Assembly (NCBI RefSeq): GCF_019800665.1
Contig: NZ_JAHVKO010000005.1
Span: forward strand, 248,001 to 312,000
Origin: Microbulbifer agarilyticus
Lineage (GTDB): Bacteria; Pseudomonadota; Gammaproteobacteria; Pseudomonadales; Cellvibrionaceae
Direction of reading: 5' to 3'
DNA: 64,000 nt
Part shown: positions 53,315-62,436 of the stretch, in pieces
Position numbering within the stretch: the first letter of the stretch is position 1
Layout: every line of letters starts with the position of its first letter
Notes under the pieces: generated by a model
Database searches by the model: none
Seen by the model: only the letters and a program-made list of their open reading frames with translations
Told to the model about the DNA's origin: nothing
Program-made: the position numbers and the translations under genes

Positions 53315-54172
53315 TTAACGAAGTAGCAGTAAGGGCTGGTTAGTCCCCAGCAACATTTTCGCGGTCACACTGCCCAACAACAGATCGCGCAGCTTGCTGT
53401 GGCTGAACGCGCCCATTACTGTCAGATCGATATCGTATTCCTGTTGATACGCAATCAGCGCATCAACCGTCTTGCCCTGCAAGTTTGCGCTGGTCACGCG
53501 AATACCGGCGTGCCCCAATGTCTCGGCACCCTGCGCCAACACCGACTCGGCACCATCACCAACATACACCAGGTGACAGTCGACGCCCTTAAACACCGGA
53601 CTGGTAGCGACCATATCCAGCGCCTTGCGCGCCGACTCACTGCCGTCATACGCCAGCATGATTGAACGGGGCTCTGAAAACTCCCGGTTCACCACAAGAA
53701 TCGGCTTGTGCAGCGCACGTACCACCGTTTCCAGCTGCGCGCCCAGGCCTTTATCCGACTCGCCGTGCTCTTCACCGCGAATGCCCAGCACTAGAACCCG
53801 AATGTGGTCTTCCATCTCCACCAGAGATTCCACCAAAGAGCCGTGACGCTGACAGGTGATCACCCGCTCGGCACCCGCCTGCTCCGCACGCTGGCGCGCA
53901 CCTTCCAGCATCTGCCGGCCCTGCTCCAGCAGCAGTTTCGAGCGCTGCTGTTCCAGAGAAGTCAGCTCTTCCAGCAGTTCTTCCTGGCTACCCAGGCCAA
54001 TACTGCCGGACAGGTCTGCAACCGCCGGTGTGGTTACCCGTTCGATGTTGTGCAGGAGTTTGACCGGCGCCTTGGCGCGGCTGGAAATCCAGGCGGAGTA
54101 ATCACAGACGGCGCCACTGTAGCGAGAGCCATCAATGCAGGAGAGTACGATGGGGTCTTTGTGCTCGGTCAT
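53315..54172 (-). CDS. Tandem universal stress protein
   Basis: A 285-residue protein with two Usp domains. The C-terminal domain keeps the ATP-binding pattern (LAYDGSESARKAL, MGAFSHSKLRDLLLGSVTAK); the N-terminal one (VLSCIDGSRYSGAVCDYSAW) is more diverged and lacks a clear G-x2-G-x9-G loop. Usp proteins support survival under stress. The gene lies downstream of a SulP transporter gene on the same strand, separated by 233 bases that contain a palindromic repeat. Confidence 0.9.
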   Translation of the reverse strand: MTEHKDPIVLSCIDGSRYSGAVCDYSAWISSRAKAPVKLLHNIERVTTPAVADLSGSIGLGSQEELLEELTSLEQQRSKLLLEQGRQMLEGARQRAEQAGAERVITCQRHGSLVESLVEMEDHIRVLVLGIRGEEHGESDKGLGAQLETVVRALHKPILVVNREFSEPRSIMLAYDGSESARKALDMVATSPVFKGVDCHLVYVGDGAESVLAQGAETLGHAGIRVTSANLQGKTVDALIAYQQEYDIDLTVMGAFSHSKLRDLLLGSVTAKMLLGTNQPLLLLR

Positions 54173-54253
54173 TTATTATTTTCCCTCTATCACTTACCAC
54201 TATACGTGTTCGTGTAGGTGCCGGTTTACAAAGTGATTCGCCGTGTATGAAGC

Positions 54254-54360
54254 CGAAATGCTGAATGGAAGTTTTTGAAACCGTCGGCGACATGGACGTC
54301 GCCGACGGAGCATACAGGGATGTACTTGTGCGCTTTCAAAAACTTCCATTCAGTGTTTCG
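54254..54360. repeat. Nested palindromic intergenic element
   Basis: Outer arms of 27 bases (54254-54280 and 54334-54360) match at 25 positions when one is inverted. Inside is a perfect GC-rich hairpin, CCGTCGGCGAC (54281-54291) / GTCGCCGACGG (54298-54308), and then the tag AGCATACAGGGATGTACTTG. I recognise this tag as a type of dispersed intergenic repeat in marine gammaproteobacteria. It lies between the SulP gene and usp. Confidence 0.8.
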
Positions 54361-54405
54361 GCGCCACGGAGGTAATACAGAGCTCCCGAACGAAGCTCGC
54401 AGGCC

Positions 54406-55914
54406 TTAGTGTCCGCCCAGCACCTTCTCAATCTCTTCCGGCTTATCGTGCACACCGAAGCGGTCAACGATAGTGGAGCTCGCCTCATTCAGGCCAATCA
54501 GTTCCACCTCGGCACCCTCGCGGCGGAACTTCACCACCGACTTATCCAGAGAGTACACCGCCGACACATCCCAGAAGTGCGCACGGCTCAGATCAATCAC
54601 TACCTTGTCCAGCGCCTCTTTAAAATCAAACGCCGCGACAAACTTGTCGGCAGAATTGAAGAACACCTGCCCCACAACCTTGTAGGTACGGCAATTCTTC
54701 TCTTCATCCAGCTCCGAGCTCACATACATAAAGTGGCTCACCTTGTTGGCGAAGAACAGCGATGCCAGTAGAACACCCACAAACACGCCGAACGCCAGGT
54801 TATGGGTAAACACTACCACAATCACCGTGGACAGCATCACCAGATTGGTGGACAGCGGCAATTTGTTCAGGTTGCGAATGGAGCCCCAGTCGAAGGTGCC
54901 GATGGACACCATGATCATCACCGCCACCAGCGCCGCCATCGGGATCACCGCCACCCAGTCACTCAGGAACACCACCAGGGTCAGCAGGCCAACACCGGCC
55001 ACCAGCGTAGACAGACGGCCACGACCGCCGGATTTCACATTGATCACAGACTGGCCGATCATCGCACAGCCCGCCATACCACCCAGCATACCGGCACCGA
55101 TATTGGCGATACCCTGACCCTTACACTCGCGGTTCTTGTCACTGTTGGTGTCCGTCAGGTCATCCACGATGGTAGCGGTCATCAGGGATTCCAGTAGACC
55201 TACCACCGCCAAACCGGCGGAGTACGGGAAGATGATTTTCAGGGTTTCAAAGTTCAGCGGTACGTCCGGCCACAGGAAGATAGGCAGGGTATCCGGCAGC
55301 TCACCCATATCGCCCACGGTGCGAATATCCATCCCCAGAGTCACCGCCACCGCAGTCAGCACCAGGATACACACCAGCGGCGAAGGCAGGATCTTGCCCA
55401 CTACCGGCACGTAGGGGAACAGGTAGATAATGCCGAGGCCCGCCGCCGTCATCGCATACACATGCCAGGTCACATCGGTGAGCTCCGGCAACTGCGCCAT
55501 AAAGATCAGGATGGCCAGGGCGTTCACAAACCCCGTAACCACCGCCCTCGACACAAAGCTCATCAGGCTACCGAGCTTCAAATAGCCGGCAATGATCTGC
55601 AGCACCCCCGTCAATAACGTGGCCGCAAGCAGGTACTGCAGCCCGTGCTCTTTCACCAGCGTCACCATCAATAGCGCCATGGCGCCGGTGGCGGCAGAGA
55701 TCATGCCCGGGCGACCGCCCACAAATGCGATGACCACGGCAATACAGAAGGACGCGTAGAGACCAACACGCGGGTCAACACCAGCAATGATGGAAAAGGC
55801 AATGGCTTCCGGGATGAGGGCCAACGCGACCACGAGGCCGGCGAGCACGTCACGGCGGATGTTGCCAAACCAGTCGTTTCTGGTGGACGACAACAGGGTA
55901 TTGGAGAACTGCAT
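54406..55914 (-). CDS. SulP-family anion transporter with STAS domain
   Basis: A 502-residue inner-membrane transporter. The membrane part ([69 protein letters not shown]) is followed by a C-terminal STAS domain ([21 protein letters not shown]). SulP proteins move sulfate, bicarbonate or other anions, usually by Na+ or H+ symport; the [10 protein letters not shown] loop resembles BicA-like bicarbonate carriers, but I cannot decide. usp follows downstream, a common pairing. Confidence 0.92.
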   Translation of the reverse strand: MQFSNTLLSSTRNDWFGNIRRDVLAGLVVALALIPEAIAFSIIAGVDPRVGLYASFCIAVVIAFVGGRPGMISAATGAMALLMVTLVKEHGLQYLLAATLLTGVLQIIAGYLKLGSLMSFVSRAVVTGFVNALAILIFMAQLPELTDVTWHVYAMTAAGLGIIYLFPYVPVVGKILPSPLVCILVLTAVAVTLGMDIRTVGDMGELPDTLPIFLWPDVPLNFETLKIIFPYSAGLAVVGLLESLMTATIVDDLTDTNSDKNRECKGQGIANIGAGMLGGMAGCAMIGQSVINVKSGGRGRLSTLVAGVGLLTLVVFLSDWVAVIPMAALVAVMIMVSIGTFDWGSIRNLNKLPLSTNLVMLSTVIVVVFTHNLAFGVFVGVLLASLFFANKVSHFMYVSSELDEEKNCRTYKVVGQVFFNSADKFVAAFDFKEALDKVVIDLSRAHFWDVSAVYSLDKSVVKFRREGAEVELIGLNEASSTIVDRFGVHDKPEEIEKVLGGH

Positions 55915-56142
55915 AATCAGAAGAGCCTGTCTGGGGAGTCTTGTTCGGAGCCCTACTTCCTTTTGTCAGGAGCGTTCACCAGGAGCCTTCGTCAGCAACC
56001 CTAGCCAGAAACGCCTTAGCCAGAAAATAGGGGCGCGGATTCTAGCATCTTGGACTTGCTGGCTAAAGAACACTCAAATGATTTTACGGCTCCGGCCGGG
56101 AATCTATCCACCGCTACCACCGAAGTCGCCTCCTTCCACACC

Positions 56143-56188
56143 TGTCCGCTGCTACGGACACAGGCTGTCCGGACACATTCTGCGGACA
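56143..56188. promoter_or_regulatory. TGTCCG/CGGACA operator cluster of the exporter operon
   Basis: TGTCCG-N6-CGGACA (56143-56160), then the perfect palindrome TGTCCGGACA (56166-56175), then CGGACA (56183-56188). Five half-sites within 46 bases, centred about 125 bases before the predicted start. Best candidate target of the sigma54 activator encoded at 61090. Confidence 0.8.
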
Positions 56189-56234
56189 CCCCGGCAAACA
56201 GCCCTCAATCATTAAAAAATTATTTTTCTTTATT

Positions 56235-56247
56235 TATCAATAAGTTA
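56235..56247 (+). promoter_or_regulatory. IHF-type site of the exporter operon
   Basis: TATCAATAAGTTA matches WATCAA-N4-TTR at every defined base and lies in an AT-rich stretch between the operator cluster and the promoter. Confidence 0.7.
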
Positions 56248-56263
56248 ACAACAAATATGACGT

Positions 56264-56278
56264 TGGCACGGCAATTGC
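56264..56278 (+). promoter_or_regulatory. Sigma54 promoter of the exporter operon
   Basis: TGGCACG-N4-TTGC without mismatch; GG at 56265-56266, GC at 56277-56278. Predicted start near 56290, leader about 94 bases. Confidence 0.92.
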
Positions 56279-56383
56279 GATAAGGCCGTTGCATCCGAAA
56301 AATCCACTTTGCATCCGGGGCACAAAAAACCCGCGTCACAGTGGCAGAAGAATACAAATCGATTCAAAGCACTTGGGAACAAC

Positions 56384-57664
56384 ATGATCAGAGATACCTC
56401 CGGGCAGGACATCCAGCTCGCACCACAAAGCCCGTGGAAGAACCCGCGCCTGCTCAAGCGCGCTGCCCTTGGTATTGGGGCAGCAGCGTTCGTGGTGTGG
56501 GGACTGATGAGCTGGCAGAGCACCAACGCGGTGGATGCCCGCCTGTCCCTGTCCCAGATCAATATCGCCGCGGTAGAACGCGGGGATCTGGTCCGCGACC
56601 TGGTAGTTCAGGGCAAAGTGGTTGCGGCCAATAGCCCTACCCTATTCAGCCCTGCCCAGGGCATCGTCAAATTCGCGGTCAAGGCCGGCGACACTGTCAG
56701 CGCCGGGCAACTGCTTGCCGAAGTAGACAGCCCACAGCTGCAAAACCAGCTCGCCCAGGAAGGCGCGCTGTACAACAAACTCAGCGTGGAACTGGCGCGG
56801 CAGAAAATTCAGGCAAAGCGCCAGCGCCTTGAAAACACTCAGAAGGCAGACCTCGCCAAGGTGGACCTCGCAGCGGCGCGCCGCGAACTGAAGCGCGCAA
56901 AGATCTCCCTGGAAAAGCAGATTATCCCCCAGCTGGATTTCGAAAAGGCCAGTGACGATCTAGCACGTGCCGAACTGGAACACGCGCAGGCGGTACAGAA
57001 TGCGTCGCTGGAAAACGAGGCGCTCACCTTTGAAACCCAGACCCTGCAACTGCAGGTCGACCAGCAAAAACTGCAGATGGAAGAACTGCAGCGCAAAGTC
57101 AATGAGCTGCGCATTGTGTCCCCGGTAGACGGAACCATCGGCAGCCTCGCCACCACCCAGCGCGCGGCGGTCGCAGCCAACGCGCCGCTACTTACCGTTG
57201 TAGACCTGACCAGCTTTGAGCTGGAGGCCGCGGTGCCGGAAAACTACGCCGATGATCTGGGCCTGGCCATGGCCGTGGAGGTCACCATGGGCTTCGAAAA
57301 ACTGCCCGGTGAGATTACTGCCATCGCCCCTGAAGTCATTAACAACCAGGTCATCGCCCGCGTGCGTTTCACCGATGGACAGCCCGCGAATTTGCGCCAG
57401 AACCTGCGCCTTACCGCGCGTGTATTACTGGAAAGCCGTGAAAACGTATTGCTGGTTAAGCGCGGTGGCTTCCTCGATCAAACCGGCGGTCGCTTCGCCT
57501 GGAAACTGAATGACCAGCAGCAGGCAGTAAAGGTGCCGATCACCATCGGCGCCTGGGGGCTCAATCAAGTTGAGATTGTTTCCGGACTGGAGATAGGCGA
57601 CCAGATCATCACCTCCGCCGCAGACGAACTGGACAAGGCGCAGTTGGTTGCCCTGAAAGATTAA
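56384..57664 (+). CDS. Periplasmic adaptor (membrane-fusion protein) of MacA/HlyD type
   Basis: A 426-residue adaptor anchored by one N-terminal helix (LGIGAAAFVVWGLMSW). It has the lipoyl halves (VVAANSPTLFSPAQGIVKFA, LLAEVDSP and RIVSPVDGTIGSL), a long coiled coil in between with heptads rich in Gln, Leu and Ala, and beta-barrel and membrane-proximal domains at the C-terminus. In MacAB-like systems this protein links the ABC pump to an outer-membrane channel. First gene of the sigma54-driven operon; ATG 56384 was chosen as start of the short cytoplasmic tail. Confidence 0.9.
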   Translation: MIRDTSGQDIQLAPQSPWKNPRLLKRAALGIGAAAFVVWGLMSWQSTNAVDARLSLSQINIAAVERGDLVRDLVVQGKVVAANSPTLFSPAQGIVKFAVKAGDTVSAGQLLAEVDSPQLQNQLAQEGALYNKLSVELARQKIQAKRQRLENTQKADLAKVDLAAARRELKRAKISLEKQIIPQLDFEKASDDLARAELEHAQAVQNASLENEALTFETQTLQLQVDQQKLQMEELQRKVNELRIVSPVDGTIGSLATTQRAAVAANAPLLTVVDLTSFELEAAVPENYADDLGLAMAVEVTMGFEKLPGEITAIAPEVINNQVIARVRFTDGQPANLRQNLRLTARVLLESRENVLLVKRGGFLDQTGGRFAWKLNDQQQAVKVPITIGAWGLNQVEIVSGLEIGDQIITSAADELDKAQLVALKD

Positions 57665-57734
57665 TACCGCAACACAACAACAAACTCAGAACATATTCAA
57701 AGATCACGTAACTTCGAAGACAAGGAAATTTACC

Positions 57735-58436
57735 ATGCTAAAAATGCAAAACATTCGTAAAAGTTATCGCACTGACACCATCGAAACACACGCTCTGCGT
57801 GACTTTAGCCTCGAGGTAAACGAGGGCGAGTTCGTTTCCGTTACCGGCCCCAGCGGCTCCGGTAAAACCACCTTCCTGAATATCGCCGGCCTGCTGGAAA
57901 CACCGACCGGTGGCCAGTACCTGCTGGACGGTCAGGAAGTGGGCAACCTCTCCGATAGCGAGCGTTCACGTCTACGTAACGAAAAAATCGGCTTTATTTT
58001 TCAGGGTTTCAACCTGATTCCCGATCTGAACCTGTTCGACAATATCGACGTGCCACTGCGCTACCGTGGCTTCAATGCAAAAGAGCGTCGTCGCCGCATT
58101 GAAAGATCCCTGGAACAGGTCGGTCTTTCAGCCCGCGCCAAACACCTACCCGCACAGCTCTCCGGTGGACAGCAACAGCGTGTCGCCATCGCCCGGGCCC
58201 TCGCCGGTGAACCGCGTTTTCTGCTTGCGGACGAACCGACCGGCAACCTGGACTCGCTGATGGCACGCCAGGTGATGGAGCTGCTGGAGTTCATCAACGA
58301 ATGGGGTACCACCATCGTCATGGTGACACATGACCCGGAGCTGGCACGCCGCGCCCAACGCAATATCCAGATCGTCGACGGCCAGGTATCCGACCTGCGC
58401 CAGACCATCGCGCAGCCAGAAGTCGCCATCGCCTAA
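57735..58436 (+). CDS. ABC transporter ATPase, MacB/LolD type
   Basis: A 233-residue ATPase with Walker A GPSGSGKTT, the signature LSGGQQQRVAIARAL, Walker B FLLADEPTGNLD and the switch histidine in VTHDPELA. The EPTGNLDS continuation marks the MacB/LolD/FtsE class, which powers extrusion from the membrane or periplasm rather than classic import. Second gene of the operon, working with the two permease genes that follow. Confidence 0.95.
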   Translation: MLKMQNIRKSYRTDTIETHALRDFSLEVNEGEFVSVTGPSGSGKTTFLNIAGLLETPTGGQYLLDGQEVGNLSDSERSRLRNEKIGFIFQGFNLIPDLNLFDNIDVPLRYRGFNAKERRRRIERSLEQVGLSARAKHLPAQLSGGQQQRVAIARALAGEPRFLLADEPTGNLDSLMARQVMELLEFINEWGTTIVMVTHDPELARRAQRNIQIVDGQVSDLRQTIAQPEVAIA

Positions 58437-58462
58437 GCTGAATTCGAGAAAAGGAAACCGAA

Positions 58463-59785
58463 ATGATCGGCTATTACATCAGCCTCGCCATGCGCAGCCT
58501 GCGGGGCACACCTATTTTGAGTGCGCTTATGATCGCCGCCATCGCCGTTGGGGTGGGTGCATCCATGACCGTACTGACCCTGAACTATATGATGTCGCAG
58601 AACGCGCTGGAGCATAAAGACAGCGTGCTCTACGCCGTGCAGTTAGATAGCTGGGATCCGAACCAAGCAGCGGACACCACCAATGAAATTCCCTGGCAGC
58701 TCACCTACCCCGATGCGACTGCCCTGCTGCGCTCGGATATTCCTACCCGCCAGGTGGCCATGCATCGCTTCGGATTCACCGTAAATCTTGACGAATCTGA
58801 GTTACGTCCGTTTACCGCCAATACCCGCGTCACCACCCGGGACTTCTTTTCCCTGTTCGACGTACCATTTGAGTACGGGGGCACCTGGAGCAAAGAAGCA
58901 GATACCGCTGCAGTGCAATCCGTGGTTCTCAGCAAAGAAACCAACGAAAAATTATTCGGCGGTGAAAACAGCGTCGGAAAAATTGTAAAACTGAACGGCG
59001 AACCCTTTACCGTGATCGGGGTTCTGAAACACTGGAATCCATCGCCCAAAATTTATGACCTGAACAACAACCCCTTCGCGGACTCCGAAGAGCTTTATAT
59101 TCCCTTTGGATTGCACCGCAAGTTCGGAATCTACAGTTGGGGCAACACCAATGGCTGGACGAGCAGAACAGCGGAAGGCGCGGAGGGCTACGAGCGCTTC
59201 CTTCTGGGAGAACACGTCTGGATTCAATATTGGGTTGAACTGGACAACGCCGAGCAAAGGGAAGCCTACGAACAGTTCCTTACCGGACATATTCATCAGC
59301 AAAAAGAACAGGGGCGCTTCGAACGTCCACTGAAGTTCGCATTGTCAGCCCCATCCGAATGGCTGGTACTCAATGAAGTATTGGAAAACGATAACCGTGT
59401 ATTGGGCTGGGCATCGCTGGCCTTCCTACTTGTGTGCGTAATCAATGCCGTTGCCCTGCTACTGGCGAAATTCTTGCGCAAAGCACCGGAAGCTGGTGTG
59501 CGCCGCGCCCTGGGTGCCAGCCGCAACGCAATTTTCACCCAACACCTGATTGAAAGCAGTTGTATTGGCGTACTCGGTGGTTTGTTCGGCATCGTGCTCG
59601 CACTGGCTGGCCTTACCGGTATTCGTGTACTTGCTATGGGACAAGCAGACCAGATTGCCGCCATGAACTGGGAAATGATGCTGGCCGCCGTCGGACTTGC
59701 CATTTTGGCAAGCATTCTTGCGGGTCTGTATCCGGCTTGGCGTATCAGCCGAACCAACCCGTCTGTTTACCTGAAGACCCAGTAA
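58463..59785 (+). CDS. ABC permease of MacB/FtsX type, subunit 1
   Basis: A 440-residue permease with the MacB plan: helix 1 near the start (ILSALMIAAIAVGVGASMTVL), a long periplasmic domain (NTRVTTRDFFSLFDVPFEYG, ENSVGKIVKLNGEPFTVIGV) and three C-terminal helices, with the coupling-helix sequence KAPEAGVRRALGASRNAIF. It probably pairs with the next gene as a heterodimer. Gap to the ATPase gene 26 bases. Confidence 0.93.
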   Translation: MIGYYISLAMRSLRGTPILSALMIAAIAVGVGASMTVLTLNYMMSQNALEHKDSVLYAVQLDSWDPNQAADTTNEIPWQLTYPDATALLRSDIPTRQVAMHRFGFTVNLDESELRPFTANTRVTTRDFFSLFDVPFEYGGTWSKEADTAAVQSVVLSKETNEKLFGGENSVGKIVKLNGEPFTVIGVLKHWNPSPKIYDLNNNPFADSEELYIPFGLHRKFGIYSWGNTNGWTSRTAEGAEGYERFLLGEHVWIQYWVELDNAEQREAYEQFLTGHIHQQKEQGRFERPLKFALSAPSEWLVLNEVLENDNRVLGWASLAFLLVCVINAVALLLAKFLRKAPEAGVRRALGASRNAIFTQHLIESSCIGVLGGLFGIVLALAGLTGIRVLAMGQADQIAAMNWEMMLAAVGLAILASILAGLYPAWRISRTNPSVYLKTQ

Positions 59786-59806
59786 CCCGGAGACAAGGAA
59801 AAGAAC

Positions 59807-61015
59807 ATGTTTGAATTGAAACCCATGTTGTCCGCCCTCTGGCGCAACAAGGTGTCCGCACTGCTGATTGCACTGCAGCTGGCACTCACCCTGGCAATTG
59901 TGAGTAACGCCACTGTGATCGTAAAAGATCGCATGGAAAAAGTGGCGCGCCCCACCGGTATGGATGTGGAAAATATTATCGCCGCTACTTACATGCCTAT
60001 CCCCACAGACTACGACATGGCAGGTGCCGTCATCGCCGACCTCGACTTGCTGCGTAGAACACCCGGTGTTTTGGATGCCTCCGTAACCAACCAGATTCCA
60101 CTATCCGGATCCGGCTCCGCCGGCACCTACTTCAATGAACCCAACCAGGAAATCGGCGGCGAGAACGCCAACTATTATCAGGTGGATTCACATTTTATTG
60201 ACACTCTCGGCCTCAATCTGATCGAGGGGCGCAACTTTACCCCGACAGATGAACATGTTGTCGGCCCCAACGAGCGCCATCACAGTGAAGTGGCTGTAAT
60301 CAGCAAACAGTTTGCCGAAAAGCTTTTTTCCGGCGAATCCGCCGTCGGTAGGTTTTTTTATGCGGGCAACAGTGACCAACCAGTGGAAATCATCGGCGTT
60401 GTCGAGCAGCACCTTGGCGCTTGGCCCGGCTGGTCCCGTGCGGGCAATGTCGTTTTCTATCCATTACTGGTTACCGACAATCACAAACGCTACCTGATCC
60501 GCACCGAGCCGGGTCAGCGGGACGCCGTGTTTAAAGAGGTGGAAGAACTGCTCAACAACCGCGATCCGCAGCGGGTCGTTCAAGTGGAAACTTTGAGTAA
60601 AAATTTGGAACGCACCTATATCGGCGACAACGTCATGATTAAAGTGCTGTCCCTGGTAATGGCCCTGCTCACCTTTATCGTCGCACTTGGGATCATCGGC
60701 CTGACCATATTCTGGATCAATCAACGCACCAAACAGATTGGTATCCGCCGTGCACTCGGCGCCACACGTGCCAATATCAGTCGCTACTTTCTGGTAGAGA
60801 ACTCCCTGATTGCCGGCACCGGCCTGGTACTTGGCACCGCCGGGGCACTGATCATCAATCGACTGATGGTAAGCGAGTTTTCACAACCGACACTCACATT
60901 ACCGCTGCTTGCAGTGTGTGCGATAGTATTGCTGCTCGTGAGTATTACTGCCGCTCTGATGCCAGCCATGCGCGCTGCGAATGTTTCGCCGGCGATGGCG
61001 ACGCGTAGCGTCTAG
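59807..61015 (+). CDS. ABC permease of MacB/FtsX type, subunit 2
   Basis: A 402-residue paralogue of the preceding permease: helix 1 in VSALLIALQLALTLAIVSNAT, periplasmic domain (TNQIPLSGSGSAGTYF, SGESAVGRFFYAG), three late helices and the coupling motif KQIGIRRALGATRANIS. Two unlike permeases with one ATPase suggest an asymmetric pump. The cargo is unknown; antimicrobial peptides or macrolides are common for this class. A REP-like hairpin lies 15 bases after the stop. Confidence 0.93.
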   Translation: MFELKPMLSALWRNKVSALLIALQLALTLAIVSNATVIVKDRMEKVARPTGMDVENIIAATYMPIPTDYDMAGAVIADLDLLRRTPGVLDASVTNQIPLSGSGSAGTYFNEPNQEIGGENANYYQVDSHFIDTLGLNLIEGRNFTPTDEHVVGPNERHHSEVAVISKQFAEKLFSGESAVGRFFYAGNSDQPVEIIGVVEQHLGAWPGWSRAGNVVFYPLLVTDNHKRYLIRTEPGQRDAVFKEVEELLNNRDPQRVVQVETLSKNLERTYIGDNVMIKVLSLVMALLTFIVALGIIGLTIFWINQRTKQIGIRRALGATRANISRYFLVENSLIAGTGLVLGTAGALIINRLMVSEFSQPTLTLPLLAVCAIVLLLVSITAALMPAMRAANVSPAMATRSV

Positions 61016-61030
61016 GTTTTGACTTACCTG

Positions 61031-61052
61031 TGGGAGCCTGCTTGCAGGCTCC
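61031..61052. repeat. REP-like hairpin GGGAGCCTGC-TT-GCAGGCTCCC
   Basis: Perfect 10-bp arms with a TT loop, preceded by CTGT. The form GTGGGAGc..gcTTgc..GCTCCC is strikingly similar to Pseudomonas REP elements. It stands between the permease and regulator genes, where it could end or stabilise transcripts and so lower expression of the regulator pair relative to the pump. Confidence 0.75.
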
Positions 61053-61089
61053 CAAATTTTCAACACAAATCACCCAGGGAGAGCTGGAC

Positions 61090-62436
61090 TTGGACAAGGT
61101 CCTGATTATTGACGACAACACCAGCATTATCTCTGCCCTGTCGCTGCTGTTGTCCCTCCACGATATCCAGACACTCTCTGCGATTACCCCACAAGCTGGC
61201 CTGCAACTATTACGGGAAAACCCGGATATCAGCCTGGTTGTACAGGACATGAACTTCACCGCCGATACTACCTCCGGCGAAGAAGGGCGTGCGCTGTTTT
61301 TTTCCCTGCGTGAAATTCAGCCGGATATCCCGGTCATCCTGCTCACCGCATGGACCCAGTTGGAAATGGCGGTGGAGCTGGTAAAGGCCGGCGCGGCCGA
61401 CTATGTGGGTAAACCTTGGGATGACAACAAGCTCATCGCCACCATCAAAAACCTGCTCGAATTACACGACCTGCAGCAACAACAACGGCAATCCCAGAGC
61501 CGCGCCCAGCAGGCACGGGAGCGACTCCAGCAACAATTTGATTTGCAGGATATCGTTTACCGCAGCCAGAGCGTACAGACCCTGCTGGAGATGGCAACGC
61601 AAGTGGCGCATTCCGATGTGCCGGTGCTGATTACCGGCCCCAATGGTGCGGGTAAGGAAAAAATTGCCGATATTGTGCAGACAAACTCCAGCGTAAATGA
61701 CGGCCCTTACATCAAGGTCAACGTGGGCGCTCTGCCTGAAGAACTGATGGAAGCAGAGCTGTTTGGCGCGGAAGCCGGTGCCTATACCGGAGCGGGCAAC
61801 AAGGTCCGCCAGGGACGATTTGAAGCGGCCGACGGTGGCACACTGTTTCTGGATGAGATCGGCGAACTCTCCGCCAGCGGCCAGGTAAAACTGCTGCGCG
61901 TATTACAGACCGGTGAATTTCAGCGGCTCGGTAGCAGCCAGACCCGCAAGGTACAAGTACGTGTGGTTAGCGCCACCAACAGTAACCTCCAGGAAATGAT
62001 TGCCGAGGGCAGCTTTCGCCAGGATTTGTTTTACCGCCTGAACGTCATTGAACTGAAGCTCCCTGCGCTATGTGATCGCCCGGAAGATGTCCTGCCGCTG
62101 GCCCGCGGCTTCCTGGCGAAAACGGGCAAGCAACTGAGCGCGCAGGCGCAACAAAGCCTGATGCGTTACCGCTGGCCCGGGAATGTGCGCGAGCTACAGA
62201 ACGTAATGCAGCGGGCGGCTGTGCTAACCCAGGGGGAAGTTGTGGAGGAGACTACCCTCGCACTTCCGGAAGATGGCCCGCTCAAGGCACCCGAACACAG
62301 CTTTGAACCCAGTCGGGAACTGCTGGAACAGACTCTGGCCAATTGCAACGGCGTCATCGCCCAGGCCGCGCGCGAGCTTGGCCTTAGTCGTCAGGCACTG
62401 TATCGGCGTTTGGATAAGTATGGTATTCCTTACTGA
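61090..62436 (+). CDS. Sigma54-dependent response regulator of the exporter operon
   Basis: A 448-residue NtrC-type activator. The receiver has IIDDN, phospho-acceptor Asp53 (VVQDMNF) and lysine in YVGKPW. The AAA+ domain shows a variant Walker A (GPNGAGKE), [12 protein letters not shown] and the sigma54-contact loop as GAYTGA instead of GAFTGA. A Fis-type helix-turn-helix ([20 protein letters not shown]) ends it. TTG 61090 is my start: GGGAGAG lies six bases before it, whereas ATG 61030 would place the N-terminus in the REP-like hairpin. It shares TGATG with the kinase gene. It most likely binds the TGTCCG repeats and activates its own operon. Confidence 0.93.
   Translation: MDKVLIIDDNTSIISALSLLLSLHDIQTLSAITPQAGLQLLRENPDISLVVQDMNFTADTTSGEEGRALFFSLREIQPDIPVILLTAWTQLEMAVELVKAGAADYVGKPWDDNKLIATIKNLLELHDLQQQQRQSQSRAQQARERLQQQFDLQDIVYRSQSVQTLLEMATQVAHSDVPVLITGPNGAGKEKIADIVQTNSSVNDGPYIKVNVGALPEELMEAELFGAEAGAYTGAGNKVRQGRFEAADGGTLFLDEIGELSASGQVKLLRVLQTGEFQRLGSSQTRKVQVRVVSATNSNLQEMIAEGSFRQDLFYRLNVIELKLPALCDRPEDVLPLARGFLAKTGKQLSAQAQQSLMRYRWPGNVRELQNVMQRAAVLTQGEVVEETTLALPEDGPLKAPEHSFEPSRELLEQTLANCNGVIAQAARELGLSRQALYRRLDKYGIPY

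Larger units (their letters stand above)
55915..56383. other. Divergent control region SulP / ABC exporter operon
   Basis: 469 bases without a credible gene. The right third contains the complete sigma54 control region of the exporter operon (listed separately). The left part holds the promoter of the SulP gene, which I could not locate. Confidence 0.6.
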
